A stretch of DNA of 64,000 bases, from assembly GCF_015234515.1 (NCBI RefSeq), contig NZ_JADGMY010000011.1, positions 173,395 to 237,394 on the forward strand. The letters are read 5' to 3'. The stretch's first letter is position 1; each line of letters begins with the position of its first letter. Positions 32,841 to 42,101 of this stretch are shown in pieces. The notes below the pieces were generated by a model. That model was not told the DNA's origin. It saw only the letters and a program-made list of their open reading frames with translations, and ran no database searches. Made by a program: the position numbers and the translations under genes. Source of the DNA: Cellulomonas sp. GTDB lineage: Bacteria; Actinomycetota; Actinomycetes; Actinomycetales; Cellulomonadaceae.

Positions 32841-34240
32841 TCGTGCGGGTGCGGACGCAGCCGGATCGGGTCGACCTCGGCGGAGCGCTTGTAGTCGATC
32901 CACGTCTGGATGAGGTCCGGCGTGAAGACGTTGCCGGCCGTCAGCCAGTCGTGGTCGGCCTCGAGGTTGTCGAGGACCTCGGACAGCGAGCCCGGGACCT
33001 GCTCGATGAGCGCGTGCTCCTCCGGGGGCAGCTCGTACAGGTCCTTGTCGACCGGGTCCGGCGGCTCGATCCGGTTCTGGATGCCGTCGAGGCCGGCCAT
33101 GAGCATGGCCGCGAACGCGAGGTACGGGTTCGACGACGGGTCGGGCACGCGGAACTCGATGCGCTTGGCCTTCGGGTTCGAGCCTGTGACCGGGATGCGG
33201 ATGCACGCGGAGCGGTTGCGGGCCGAGTACACCAGGTTGACGGGGGCCTCGAAGCCGGGCACCAGGCGGTGGTAGGAGTTCACCGTCGGGTTGGTGAACG
33301 CCAGCAGCGCCGGCGCGTGCTTGAGCAGGCCGCCGATGTACCAGCGCGCCATGTCCGACAGGCCGCCGTAGCCCTTCTCGTCGAAGAACAGCGGCTCGCC
33401 GTCCTTCCACAGCGACTGGTGGACGTGCATGCCCGAGCCGTTGTCGCCGAACAGCGGCTTCGGCATGAACGTCGCCGTGCGGCCGTTCTCGTGCGCCACG
33501 TTCTTCACGACGTACTTGAACAGCTGCACCTTGTCGGCCGACTTGCCGAGGGTGTCGAAGCGGTAGTTGATCTCCGCCTGACCGGCCGTGCCGACCTCGT
33601 GGTGGGCGCGCTCGACCTGGAAGCCCAGCTCGTCGAGCTGCAGCGAGATCTGGTCGCGCAGGTCGGCGAAGTGGTCGACCGGCGGGACGGGGAAGTAGCC
33701 GCCCTTGTAGGGCGTCTTGTGCCCGAGGTTGCCACCCTCCTCCTTGCGGCCCGTGTTCCAGGCGCCCTCGATGGAGTCGATGTAGTAGAACGACGCGTCC
33801 TGGCGGGTCTGGAACCGGATGTCGTCGAAGATGTAGAACTCGGCCTCGGGCGCGAAGAACGCGGTGTCCGCGATGCCGGTCGACTTCAGGTACGCCTCGG
33901 CCTTCGCGGCGACCTGGCGCGGGTCGCGGCTGTACGGCTCGTCGGTGTACGGGTCGACGATGTGGAAATTGATGTTGAGCGTCTTCTCCGTGCGGAACGG
34001 GTCGACGTAGGCCGTCGTCAGGTCCGGGATCAGCTTCATGTCGGACTCGTGGATCGCCTGGAAGCCGCGGATCGAGGACCCGTCGAACATCTGGCCGTCG
34101 GTGAAGAAGTCCGCGTCGAGCGAGGCGGCAGGCACGTTGAAGTGCTGCATCACGCCCGGCAGGTCGCAGAACCGCACGTCGACGAACTTGACGTCCTCGC
34201 TCTTGATGAACGCCAGGACTTCCTCTGGCTTCGTGAACAT
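32816..34240 (-). CDS. glnA: Glutamine synthetase type I
   Basis: 474 residues, full length for the dodecameric GSI. It makes glutamine from glutamate, ammonia and ATP in the cytoplasm. Motifs: [71 protein letters not shown], and the adenylylation loop [10 protein letters not shown] with Tyr402, the expected target of GlnE. The 3' end FELYYDC overlaps the repeat at the island boundary. A GlnR-type box lies about 85-120 bases upstream of its ATG. It is divergent from the RDD gene. Confidence 0.97.
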   Translation of the reverse strand: MFTKPEEVLAFIKSEDVKFVDVRFCDLPGVMQHFNVPAASLDADFFTDGQMFDGSSIRGFQAIHESDMKLIPDLTTAYVDPFRTEKTLNINFHIVDPYTDEPYSRDPRQVAAKAEAYLKSTGIADTAFFAPEAEFYIFDDIRFQTRQDASFYYIDSIEGAWNTGRKEEGGNLGHKTPYKGGYFPVPPVDHFADLRDQISLQLDELGFQVERAHHEVGTAGQAEINYRFDTLGKSADKVQLFKYVVKNVAHENGRTATFMPKPLFGDNGSGMHVHQSLWKDGEPLFFDEKGYGGLSDMARWYIGGLLKHAPALLAFTNPTVNSYHRLVPGFEAPVNLVYSARNRSACIRIPVTGSNPKAKRIEFRVPDPSSNPYLAFAAMLMAGLDGIQNRIEPPDPVDKDLYELPPEEHALIEQVPGSLSEVLDNLEADHDWLTAGNVFTPDLIQTWIDYKRSAEVDPIRLRPHPHEFELYYDC

Positions 34241-34323
34241 CCGCTGCTCCTCGGTCGATGGTGCCCGGTCGTCCCGGGCAGAGCGAGGCTAGGAGCGGCG
34301 GGTTTCCCTGCCGTGGCCTCGCT

Positions 34324-34359
34324 GTTTCCGGGAGGTTACGGACCTGCGTGCGAGGTAAC
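34324..34359 (-). promoter_or_regulatory. Candidate GlnR-binding site upstream of glnA
   Basis: On the minus strand GTAAC-n6-GAAAC (complement of 34324-34339) matches the actinobacterial GlnR a/b-site consensus exactly. A second GTTAC (complement of 34355-34359) lies upstream, so at least one and a half boxes are present. The position, 84-119 bases before the glnA ATG, is suitable for nitrogen control. The rest of 34241-34416 holds no gene. Confidence 0.6.
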
Positions 34360-34416
34360 GATCGCACGACATGGCGGGTGCATCGGGCCGATCGGTGGCG
34401 CACGTAGGCTGGACGC

Positions 34417-34926
34417 ATGGTGACGCGCGACTCCGTGGGCTCCTGGCTCGAGGGTGGACCCGGTGGCCACGACGACGGGGACGGACCCGCGCGCGGCGCG
34501 CGGCTGGGCCTGCCCGCGACGGGCCCGGGATCGCTCGCGCGCCTGGGTCGCCGCGTCGTCGCGCTCGCGATCGACTGGGCCGCCTGCCTCGCCGTCTCCG
34601 CGGTGCTGCTGCCCTCGCGCACCGACGGGCTCTACCTGCTGCGCGGGGACTCCCTGGCGACGTTGGCGGTCTTCGCGCTCGAGAACGTCGTGCTCGTCGC
34701 GACGCTCGGGCACACCCTGGGGCACCGCCTGCTCGGCCTGCAGGTGCGGCGGGCGATCCAGGCGGCGCCCGACGGGCCGCCGCAGCTCGCGCACCGCCCA
34801 CCCGGCGTGGTGGCTGCACTCGTGCGGACCGGGCTGCTCTGCCTGGTGCTGCCGGCGGTGATCTGGGACGGCGACGGTCGCGGCCTGCACGACCGTGCGG
34901 CGGGAACGGTGCTCGTCCGGCGCTGA
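34417..34926 (+). CDS. RDD family membrane protein
   Basis: 169 residues. A disordered N-terminus of about 35 residues precedes two or three membrane helices (VVALAIDWAACLAVSAVLL, LATLAVFALENVVLVATL and the last helix LLCLVLPAVIWD). The Arg-Asp features of the family are in RLGRRVVALAIDWAAC, LGHRLLGLQVRR and GLHDRAAGTVLVR. The role of the family is unclear; ion or proton antiport has been suggested for some. Its place beside glnA is typical for actinobacteria. Start GTG/ATG 34417 as in MVTRDS. Confidence 0.85.
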   Translation: MVTRDSVGSWLEGGPGGHDDGDGPARGARLGLPATGPGSLARLGRRVVALAIDWAACLAVSAVLLPSRTDGLYLLRGDSLATLAVFALENVVLVATLGHTLGHRLLGLQVRRAIQAAPDGPPQLAHRPPGVVAALVRTGLLCLVLPAVIWDGDGRGLHDRAAGTVLVRR

Positions 34927-34951
34927 CCGCCCCGACGCACCGCCGCGGGGC

Positions 34952-35692
34952 TCAGCGCCCGCGCATGCCCTTGCGGTCGGGGCGTGCACGCGTCGGGTCG
35001 ATCCCCTTCGGCACGGGCAGCTTCGCGGCGCCGAGGGACGTGACCCGGCGCAGCACGACAGCGACCTCGTCCTTGGTGAGCTGCGGCTTGAGCTTGGTGA
35101 CGGTGCGCGGCAGCTTGCGCAGCGGCACCTGGCCCTCGCCGTCACCGACCTGGATGAGGTGGATCGGCGCGCCGGACACCACGCGCGCCGTGCGCTTGCG
35201 CTCCGCCTCGAGCAGCTTGCCGACGCGGTGGGACGGGCCCTCGCCGACGAGGACGACCCCGGGCCGTCCGACGCCCCGGAAGACCAGGTCCTGCGTGCGC
35301 GGGTCGACCGCGACGGGCTCCTGCGTGAAGGTCCACCCGCGGCGCAGCGTGCCGAGCGCCGCGAGGGCGGCGCCGGGCTGGCCCTCGATGCGCGTGTACG
35401 CGGCCGTCTCGGCCCGTCGTGCCAGCACGAACATCGCACCCAGGACCGCGAACGGGATGCTGAGGATCAGCACGTAGACGAGCTGGTTGATCAGCAGGCC
35501 GATCACGACGCCGAGCGCCACGATGCCGAGGAACACCGCGAGGATGATCCACGTGACGGCGGGGTCCGACTGCCGGGTGATCTGGAACGCCTGCCAGACC
35601 TGGTGGTACCAGCGGGTCTTCTTGACCTTCCCGGTGCCCGCCCCCGTGCTCGAGGAGGAGCCCTGCGGGGACGTGGAGCGCTCGCGTGCCAT
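34952..35692 (-). CDS. DUF4191 family membrane protein
   Basis: 246 residues from ATG 35692. It has a basic, Ser-rich N-terminus, then two membrane helices (VTWIILAVFLGIVALGVVIGLL and YVLILSIPFAVLGAMFVLA), then a soluble domain with YTRIEGQPGAALAALGTLRRGW, VGRPGVVLVGEG and LPVPKGIDPTRARPDRKGMRGR. This matches the DUF4191 family that lies next to lipA in many actinobacteria. Its biochemical role is not known. It lies directly downstream of lipA on the same strand and may be in one transcript with it. Confidence 0.87.
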   Translation of the reverse strand: MARERSTSPQGSSSSTGAGTGKVKKTRWYHQVWQAFQITRQSDPAVTWIILAVFLGIVALGVVIGLLINQLVYVLILSIPFAVLGAMFVLARRAETAAYTRIEGQPGAALAALGTLRRGWTFTQEPVAVDPRTQDLVFRGVGRPGVVLVGEGPSHRVGKLLEAERKRTARVVSGAPIHLIQVGDGEGQVPLRKLPRTVTKLKPQLTKDEVAVVLRRVTSLGAAKLPVPKGIDPTRARPDRKGMRGR

Positions 35693-35742
35693 GAGCCGGG
35701 AGTCTACCGGCGCGGACGCGTGCGACCGAGCCGTCGTCCGCG

Positions 35743-36756
35743 TCAGCCCGCAGTCGTCCTGGAGAGCAGGGCGGACGCCTCCTGGCGGGCCGTCATCGGC
35801 TCGCCGAGGTGCGCCAGCGCGTCCGGGATCTCCAGGCCGCGACGTCGCATCGCCTGGCCCCACAGCCGCCCCGCCCGGTACGACGAGCGCACGAGCGGTC
35901 CGGACATCACCCCGAGGAACCCGATGCGCTCGGCCTCCTCGGAGAGCTCGACGAACTCCTCCGGGCGGACCCAGCGGGCGACGGGGTGGTGACGCACGGA
36001 CGGACGCAGGTACTGCGTGATGGTGATGAGGTCGCAGCCCGCGTCGTGCAGGTCCTGCAGCGCCTCGACGACCTCCTCGGTCGTCTCACCCATGCCGAGG
36101 ATGAGGTTCGACTTGGTCACCAGGCCGGCCTCGCGGGCGCGTGTCAGGACGGACAGCGAGCGCTCGTAGCGGAAGGCCGGGCGGATCTGCTTGAAGATCC
36201 GCGGCACGGTCTCGAGGTTGTGGGCCAGCACCTCGGGACGCGACTCGTTGATCAGGTCCAGCAGCTCGGGGACCGCGTTGAAGTCGGGGATGAGCAGCTC
36301 GACGCCGGTGCCGGGGTTCATGGCGTGGATCTGGCGCACCGTCTCGGCGTACAGCCACACGCCGCCGTCGGGCAGGTCGTCGCGCGCCACGCCCGTGATG
36401 GTCGAGTACTTCAGGCCCATGGCCTGGACCGACTCGGCGACGCGGCGCGGCTCGTCGGTGTCGAGCGCCGCTGGCTTGCCGGTGTCGATCTGGCAGAAGT
36501 CGCAGCGCCGCGTGCACTGGTCACCCCCGATGAGGAAGGTGGCCTCGCGGTCCTCCCAGCACTCGAAGATGTTGGGACAGCCCGCTTCCTCGCAGACCGT
36601 GTGCAGGCCCTCGCGGCGCACCAGGCCCTTGAGCTCGCTGTACTCGGGGCCGGTCGTGGCCCGCGTGCGGATCCACTCCGGCTTCTTCTCGATCGGGGTG
36701 GCGGCGTTGCGCGCCTCCACCCGGAGCATGCGGCGGCCCTCGGGAGCGATCGTCAC
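35743..36756 (-). CDS. lipA: Lipoyl synthase
   Basis: 337 residues. A radical-SAM enzyme that inserts two sulfurs into octanoyl groups on E2 and H-proteins. The auxiliary iron-sulfur cluster is held by Cys55, Cys60 and Cys66 ([13 protein letters not shown]). The SAM cluster uses Cys81, Cys85 and Cys88 (CTRRCDFCQ). The C-terminal RSSYRAG provides the conserved Ser. It works with LipB (37423-38109); SucB at 44533 is a substrate. Unlike many genomes, a flavodoxin gene on the other strand separates lipA from lipB. Confidence 0.97.
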   Translation of the reverse strand: MTIAPEGRRMLRVEARNAATPIEKKPEWIRTRATTGPEYSELKGLVRREGLHTVCEEAGCPNIFECWEDREATFLIGGDQCTRRCDFCQIDTGKPAALDTDEPRRVAESVQAMGLKYSTITGVARDDLPDGGVWLYAETVRQIHAMNPGTGVELLIPDFNAVPELLDLINESRPEVLAHNLETVPRIFKQIRPAFRYERSLSVLTRAREAGLVTKSNLILGMGETTEEVVEALQDLHDAGCDLITITQYLRPSVRHHPVARWVRPEEFVELSEEAERIGFLGVMSGPLVRSSYRAGRLWGQAMRRRGLEIPDALAHLGEPMTARQEASALLSRTTAG

Positions 36757-36914
36757 GCCGTCAGCCTAGCCCGCTTACGCGGACCTCCCCTGTCCACGGG
36801 GTGTGACGGGGACCTCTGTCCCGCGCGCATCGGGCGCCCGGGGGGCAGGCTGGGGCGAGACGGTCGACCGCCGGCCCGCGGGGGGCGACCGGCCGGCCTG
36901 GAGGAGGTGGCGCG

Positions 36915-37418
36915 ATGCGCGTCCTGGTGACGGTGGCGTCGCGGCATGGAGCGACGCGCGAGATGGGTGCGGAGGTCGCCTCGCAGCTGCGCGCGGCGGG
37001 CCACGACGTGGACGAGCTCGAGCCGGACGACGTCGAGCACGTCGAGCCCTACGACGCCGTGGTGATGGGCTCGGCCGTGTACGTCGGGCGGCTGGCGCTC
37101 GGGCTGCGCGACCTCGTCGAGCGGCAGGCCGGCCAGCTGCGGCAGCGCCCGACGTGGCTGTTCTGGTCCGGTCCCGTGGGGGACCCGCCCATGCCCGAGA
37201 CGGTGCCCGACGACGTGACCGACATCGCCCGCACGACGGGGGTGCGCGACGTGGCGGTGTTCGCCGGACGGCTGGACCGCGACGGGCTCAACATCTCCGA
37301 GCGTGCGCTCGTCGCGCTCACCCGCGCCGACGCCGGCGACTTCCGCGACCTCGACGCGGTCCGCGCCTGGGCACAGGGGATCGCGGCCGCGCTGCGCTCG
37401 ATCGAGCGGGACGCGTAG
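36915..37418 (+). CDS. Flavodoxin-domain protein
   Basis: 167 residues. The N-terminus VLVTVASRHGATREMG is the FMN phosphate-binding loop of long-chain flavodoxins and menaquinone-dependent protoporphyrinogen dehydrogenase-like proteins. AVVMGSAVYVGRLALGLRDLV is the second flavin contact, and LFWSGPVGDPP the third. It probably carries electrons or acts as an FMN reductase. It is placed between divergent/convergent lipA and lipB, and a role in giving electrons to LipA is attractive but unproven. It has a good ribosome site (GGAGGTGG). The stop lies 4 bases from the convergent lipB stop. Confidence 0.85.
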   Translation: MRVLVTVASRHGATREMGAEVASQLRAAGHDVDELEPDDVEHVEPYDAVVMGSAVYVGRLALGLRDLVERQAGQLRQRPTWLFWSGPVGDPPMPETVPDDVTDIARTTGVRDVAVFAGRLDRDGLNISERALVALTRADAGDFRDLDAVRAWAQGIAAALRSIERDA

Positions 37419-37422
37419 CGGC

Positions 37423-38109
37423 TCAGCGGCCGGTCGCCGCCGCGTGGTGCACGGCCAGCAGCGGGCCGAGCACGTCCTGCAGGTGCCCGACGACCACGGG
37501 CGCGACCTCGGCGATCGTGACGCTGCGCGCCGCCTCGGCGGACAGCGTCGTGACGTCGGCGTCGTCGATGCCGCACGGCACGATCCGCGAGTACCAGTCG
37601 AGCGACGCGGTGCAGTTCAGGGCGAAGCCGTGCATCGTCGTGCCCCGGGCGACGCGCACGCCTATCGCGGCGACCTTGCGCTCACGGCGTGGCAGCGGCG
37701 ACGCGGTGGCGTCGTCGGCGGGCAGCCACACGCCGCTGCGCCCCTCGACGCGTCCGGCGGTGACCCCGACGTCGGCGCACGTGCGGATCAGCGCCTCCTC
37801 GAGGGCGCGGACGTAGCGCACGACGTCCACCGGTTCCGCGAGGCGCACGATCGGGTACCCGACGAGCTGACCCGGCCCGTGCCACGTGATGCGCCCTCCG
37901 CGGTCGACGTCGACGACGGGCGTGCCGTCGACGGGACGGTCGGAGCGCGCCGTGCGCTTGCCCGCGGTGTAGACGGGCTCGTGCTCGACGAGCAGGAGCG
38001 TGTCCTCGCGCTCACCGGCGGCGACGGCCGCGTGGATCTCGCGCTGCAGGTCCCAGGTGGGCACGTACGGCTGCAGGCGGGTGCCGAGCTCGAGCGGTTC
38101 GACGCGCAT
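37423..38109 (-). CDS. lipB: Lipoyl(octanoyl) transferase
   Basis: 228 residues from ATG 38109. It transfers octanoyl groups from acyl carrier protein to lipoyl domains through a thioester on the Cys of IVPCGI, assisted by the Lys in [11 protein letters not shown]. Other family marks are [27 protein letters not shown] and TMHGFALN. It feeds LipA in the same pathway. It lies just downstream of the MarR gene (10-base gap), so readthrough is possible. Confidence 0.95.
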   Translation of the reverse strand: MRVEPLELGTRLQPYVPTWDLQREIHAAVAAGEREDTLLLVEHEPVYTAGKRTARSDRPVDGTPVVDVDRGGRITWHGPGQLVGYPIVRLAEPVDVVRYVRALEEALIRTCADVGVTAGRVEGRSGVWLPADDATASPLPRRERKVAAIGVRVARGTTMHGFALNCTASLDWYSRIVPCGIDDADVTTLSAEAARSVTIAEVAPVVVGHLQDVLGPLLAVHHAAATGR

Positions 38110-38119
38110 GCTCGCCAGG

Positions 38120-38611
38120 CTAGACGGTCGGTGCCGACGGGTGAGCGGTCTCGCGAGGGCGCACCGGTCCGGGCAGCAGCTCCCACGGCGCGACGAGCTC
38201 ACGCAGCAGCTCGTCGAGCAGCGCTCGACGCTCGGGCGGCAGGTGCCCGAGCACCTGCTCCTGGGCCGGTCGGGGATCGGCGCACGCCGCGAGGGCGGCG
38301 GCGCCCGCGGGCGTGATGTCGATCACGTGACGTCGGCGGTCGTCCGCGTGCGGGCGGCGCGTCACGTAACCGGTGCGCTCGAGCCGGGCGACCACACGGC
38401 TCATCGTCTGCTCGGTGACGCCGCACGCGTCGGCGAGCTCGCGCTGCGACATCGGCGCGACCGTGACGTGGACGAGGACCGGAAGGCTCGCGTGGTTCAG
38501 GTCCCACGACGCCAGGTGCGCGTCCCACGCACGCTCGATCCGCCGCGCGACGGCGGACAGCATCCGTCCGACCGGCCAGTGGTCCACCGGCGGCACCTGC
38601 GGGGTGCTCAC
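38120..38611 (-). CDS. MarR family transcriptional regulator
   Basis: 163 residues. The winged helix is clear: [47 protein letters not shown], followed by C-terminal dimerisation helices. It probably represses the divergent MMPL exporter, whose start lies 37-49 bases away and overlaps a perfect 14-bp palindrome. The ligand is unknown; MarR proteins often respond to phenolic acids or antibiotics. The C-terminal tail (about 20 residues, Pro-rich) is extra. Confidence 0.9.
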   Translation of the reverse strand: MSTPQVPPVDHWPVGRMLSAVARRIERAWDAHLASWDLNHASLPVLVHVTVAPMSQRELADACGVTEQTMSRVVARLERTGYVTRRPHADDRRRHVIDITPAGAAALAACADPRPAQEQVLGHLPPERRALLDELLRELVAPWELLPGPVRPRETAHPSAPTV

Positions 38612-38647
38612 TCGACCTCCCGTTTGCCGACCTCCTGCTCGGGGTCC

Positions 38648-40993
38648 ATGATACTCAGCATGCTGAGGAATCCCGTGGCCCGTGCGGTGGCCGTCGCTGT
38701 GGTGCTCGTCGTATGGATGGGGTTCGCCTCCGTGGGGGGGATGGCCCAGGGCAAGCTGTCCCAGGTCCAGACGAACGACGCCGCTGCTTTTCTGCCCTCG
38801 TCGGCGCAGTCCACACGGGCGGCGGAGGCCTCCCGCGAGTTCGTCGACACGCAGACCCTACCTGCGCTCGTCGTGCTGACCCCTGCCGACGGTGGTGACG
38901 TCACCGACGAGCAGCTGGGTGCCGTGGCGCAGTTCGCCGGTGAGTTCGCGCAGACGGAGGTCGGCGACGGGACCTGGGCGGAGCGCCTGACCGGTGACAT
39001 CGTCCCGATCCCCTCCGAGGACGGTGAGGCGATCCTGCTCGCCGTCCCGCTCGACGCCGAGGCGGCGGAGGAGCTCGTGGGGGAGGAGTCCCTCACCAAC
39101 GTCCTGGTCGCCGACCTGCGGGCCGCGCTCGACGACGAGCTGGGCGCGACCGCGTCCGGCGCCGGCGACCTCGGTCTCGAGGCGTGGGTGACCGGACCGG
39201 CGGGGTTCGTCACGGACCTCGGCACCGCCTTCGCCGGCATCGACGGTCTGCTGCTGCTCGTCGCGCTCGGCGCCGTGCTGCTCATCCTCGTCGTCGTCTA
39301 CCGCTCGCCGTTCCTGCCGCTCGTCGTGATCTTCACGGCCGTCTTCGCCCTCGCCCTCGCCGGGCTGGTGGTGTACGAGCTCGCGGACGCGGGGGTGCTC
39401 GTGCTCAACGGTCAGGCGCAGGGCATCCTGTCGATCCTCGTCGTCGGCGCCGCCGTCGACTACTCGCTGCTGCTGGTCGCGCGGTACCGCGAGGAGCTGA
39501 AGCACACCGACCACCCGGCCGACGCCATGCGCATCGCCTGGCGCCAGTCCCTCGAGCCGATCGCCGCCAGCGCCGGGACGGTCGTCGCCGGTCTGCTCTG
39601 CCTGCTGCTGTCGGACCTCGCCTCCAACCGCAGCCTCGGCCCCGTCGCCGCGATCGGCATCGCCGCGGCCCTGCTCGCCGCGCTCACGCTGCTGCCGGCG
39701 ATCCTCCTCGTCGCCGGTCGGCGCTCGCGCGCCCTGTTCTGGCCCCGGGCTCCGCGCCCCGCGACGGCCGCGACCACGCCGTCGACGCACGGCGAGCACG
39801 CCACGGCCGTCCCGCCGGAGGTCGCCGACCCGGCCGAGGGCGCCGGCCTGTGGGCCCGCTGGGCGCGGTTCGTCGCGCGACGCGCACGTCCCGTGTGGAT
39901 CGTCAGCGCCGCCGTCCTGCTGCTCGCGGCAGCCTTCGTGCCGACGTTCCGCGCCGGCGGCACGAGCCAGACGGACGTGTTCCTCACGGCCGTGGACTCG
40001 GTCGCGGGCGAGGAGGTGCTGGCCGAGCACTACCCGGCCGGTGCCGTGCAGCCCGCCATCGTCGTGGTCCCGCAGGAGGAGCTCGACGCGGTGGTGGAGG
40101 CCGCCGAGGGGGTCGAGGGCGTGAGCTCGGCCGCCCCCTACACGGGTGCGCCGTCGGGGGCCCCGGGAGCGGGCGCCGACGCACCGCCGGTCGTCGTCGA
40201 CGGCCGCGTGCGCGTCGACGTCGTCACCGAGGCGCCGTCCGACAGCCAGGAGGCCGTGGACACCGTCGCGGACCTGCGCGAGGCCGTCACCGCGGTGGCG
40301 CCCGACGCGATCGTCGGCGGGCCCGCAGCCGAGACGCTGGACACGCAGATCGCGAGCGAGCGGGACCTGCGCGTGATCGTCCCCGTCGTGCTGGTCGTGA
40401 TCCTGCTGATCCTCATGCTGCTGCTCCGCTCGGTGGTGGCCGGTCTGCTGCTGATGGCGGCCAACGTGCTGTCGTTCGCCGCGACGATCGGCATCTCCGC
40501 CCTGGTCTTCAACCACGTGCTCGACCTGCCCGACGCCGACCCGGTCGTCCCGCTGTACGGCTTCGTCTTCCTCGTCGCGCTGGGCGTCGACTACTCGATC
40601 TTCCTCATGACGCGTGTGCGGGAGGAGTCGTTGCGCGTCGGCACGCGCGAGGGGGTCACCCGCGGGCTCGCCGTCACCGGCGGCGTCATCACCTCCGCGG
40701 GTCTCGTGCTCGCGGCCACCTTCGCCGCGCTGGCCGTGATCCCGCTGCTCTTCCTGGCACAGCTGGCCTTCATCGTCGCGCTCGGCGTCCTCGTCGACAC
40801 GTTCGTCGTGCGCAGCCTGCTCGTCCCGGGGCTCGTGCACGACGTCGGGCCGCGCTCCTGGTGGCCCAGCGCGTTGGCCCGCCGTCCGGAGCACGGGGCG
40901 CACAACGCCGCCGGCGAGCACGGTCCCGACGCCGCGGACGGCGAGCACGGAGCGCACGCCGCGGCCGGTGGGGCGGCGACGACGACGCGCTGA
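38648..40993 (+). CDS. MMPL family RND transporter
   Basis: 781 residues from ATG 38648; ATG 38660 would drop four and may be the true, possibly leaderless, start because both lie in the operator area. Two repeats each have one helix, a large external loop and five or more helices. Marks are VGAAVDYSLLLVARYREEL (first proton-relay Asp-Tyr helix) and VALGVDYSIFLMTRVREE (second), plus the loop KLSQVQTNDAAAFLP. It is a proton-driven exporter of lipids, pigments or drugs. It is controlled, by inference, by the divergent MarR. The last 40 residues are Ala/Gly/His-rich with AGEHG-like repeats. Confidence 0.92.
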   Translation: MILSMLRNPVARAVAVAVVLVVWMGFASVGGMAQGKLSQVQTNDAAAFLPSSAQSTRAAEASREFVDTQTLPALVVLTPADGGDVTDEQLGAVAQFAGEFAQTEVGDGTWAERLTGDIVPIPSEDGEAILLAVPLDAEAAEELVGEESLTNVLVADLRAALDDELGATASGAGDLGLEAWVTGPAGFVTDLGTAFAGIDGLLLLVALGAVLLILVVVYRSPFLPLVVIFTAVFALALAGLVVYELADAGVLVLNGQAQGILSILVVGAAVDYSLLLVARYREELKHTDHPADAMRIAWRQSLEPIAASAGTVVAGLLCLLLSDLASNRSLGPVAAIGIAAALLAALTLLPAILLVAGRRSRALFWPRAPRPATAATTPSTHGEHATAVPPEVADPAEGAGLWARWARFVARRARPVWIVSAAVLLLAAAFVPTFRAGGTSQTDVFLTAVDSVAGEEVLAEHYPAGAVQPAIVVVPQEELDAVVEAAEGVEGVSSAAPYTGAPSGAPGAGADAPPVVVDGRVRVDVVTEAPSDSQEAVDTVADLREAVTAVAPDAIVGGPAAETLDTQIASERDLRVIVPVVLVVILLILMLLLRSVVAGLLLMAANVLSFAATIGISALVFNHVLDLPDADPVVPLYGFVFLVALGVDYSIFLMTRVREESLRVGTREGVTRGLAVTGGVITSAGLVLAATFAALAVIPLLFLAQLAFIVALGVLVDTFVVRSLLVPGLVHDVGPRSWWPSALARRPEHGAHNAAGEHGPDAADGEHGAHAAAGGAATTTR
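38654..38667. promoter_or_regulatory. MarR-type operator palindrome at the MMPL start
   Basis: CTCAGCATGCTGAG, a perfect 14-bp palindrome, includes the second possible start codon of the MMPL gene. Bound repressor here would block transcription or initiation of the transporter, and it lies about 45 bases from the marR start. The motif resembles actinobacterial MarR operators from memory. Confidence 0.65.
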
Positions 40994-41013
40994 CTGCCTC
41001 CTACAGTGGCCGG

Positions 41014-42060
41014 ATGGAACCGCTGCGCATCGGGCTGATCGGGTACGGCGCGGCCGGGCGTGGGATCCACGCCCGGCTCGCGCGTGAGACGGGTCAGGAG
41101 GTCGTCGCCGTGGTGACGCGCCACCGCGGCGACCAGGTGCTCGCGGACTGGCCGGGTGCGCGCGTCGTGCCCGACGTCGACGCGCTGCTCGCCGACCCGC
41201 AGGACCTGGACCTCGTCGTGGTCGCGAGCCCGACGGGTGAGCACGCGGCGCACGTGCGCGCGGCGCTCGAGGCCGACCTGGCGGTCCTCGTGGACAAGCC
41301 GCTCGCCACGACCCGGGTGCAGGCCGCTGCGCTCGTGCGGCTCGCGCGCGAACGTGAGGGTCGGCTCACCGTCTTCCAGAACCGGCGCTGGGACCCCGAG
41401 CAGCTGACGCTGCAAGGGCTGCTCGCGGACGGGACGCTCGGCCGCGTGCACCGCTTCGAGCGGCGCTGGGAGAGGTTCCGACCGCAGCCGCAGCACCGGT
41501 GGAAGGAGCAGGACCCGGTCGCCGGTGGGCTGCTGCTGGACCTGGGTGCGCACCTCGTCGACTCCGCCGTCCAGCTCTTCGGGCCGGTGCGGCGCGTGCA
41601 CGCCGAGCTGCGCGCGCTCACGACGCCCGCGTTCGACGACGTCTTCCTCGCGCTCGAGCACGCGCCCGACGCCACCGGCCACCACGTCGTGTCCCACCTG
41701 TGGGGCGGCGGGCTCGTGGGGGCGCCGGGACCGCGGACACGGGTGCTGGGTGACGCCGGCGCGTACCTCGTCACGAGCTTCGAGGGTGAGCCGACACCGT
41801 TCGCGGTGCTCGACGACGCCCAGGAGGCGGGGCGGCGCCCCGGCGAGCCGGAGCACGAGGGGTGGCTCGTGCGTGGCGCGGAGCGCACGCCGGTGCCGCG
41901 CGCGCCGGGCGGTCACGGTGACCTCTACCGGGCGGTCCAGGCGTGGCTGCGGGCCGGGGGACCCGTCCCCGTCGATCCCGCGGACGCGGTCGCCACGGCG
42001 CGGGTGCTGGACGCGGCCCGGGTGGCTGCGGAGACCGGAGTGGCCCAGATCCTCGACTGA
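41014..42060 (+). CDS. Gfo/Idh/MocA family oxidoreductase
   Basis: 348 residues. The N-terminal Rossmann motif is IGLIGYGAAGRGIHARL. The cofactor-site EKP-type loop reads VLVDKPLATT (Asp in place of Glu), and the C-terminal domain has QNRRWDPEQLTLQGLL and GGLLLDLGAHLVDSAVQLFG with the catalytic His. It is an NAD(P)-dependent dehydrogenase or reductase of a sugar or inositol-like compound, and no sugar operon is nearby to tell which. It follows the MMPL gene by 20 bases, on the same strand. Confidence 0.88.
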   Translation: MEPLRIGLIGYGAAGRGIHARLARETGQEVVAVVTRHRGDQVLADWPGARVVPDVDALLADPQDLDLVVVASPTGEHAAHVRAALEADLAVLVDKPLATTRVQAAALVRLAREREGRLTVFQNRRWDPEQLTLQGLLADGTLGRVHRFERRWERFRPQPQHRWKEQDPVAGGLLLDLGAHLVDSAVQLFGPVRRVHAELRALTTPAFDDVFLALEHAPDATGHHVVSHLWGGGLVGAPGPRTRVLGDAGAYLVTSFEGEPTPFAVLDDAQEAGRRPGEPEHEGWLVRGAERTPVPRAPGGHGDLYRAVQAWLRAGGPVPVDPADAVATARVLDAARVAAETGVAQILD

Positions 42061-42101
42061 GCAGCGCCTGTGGACGACGCGCTCGCCGGAGGTGCTCGTC
42101 G

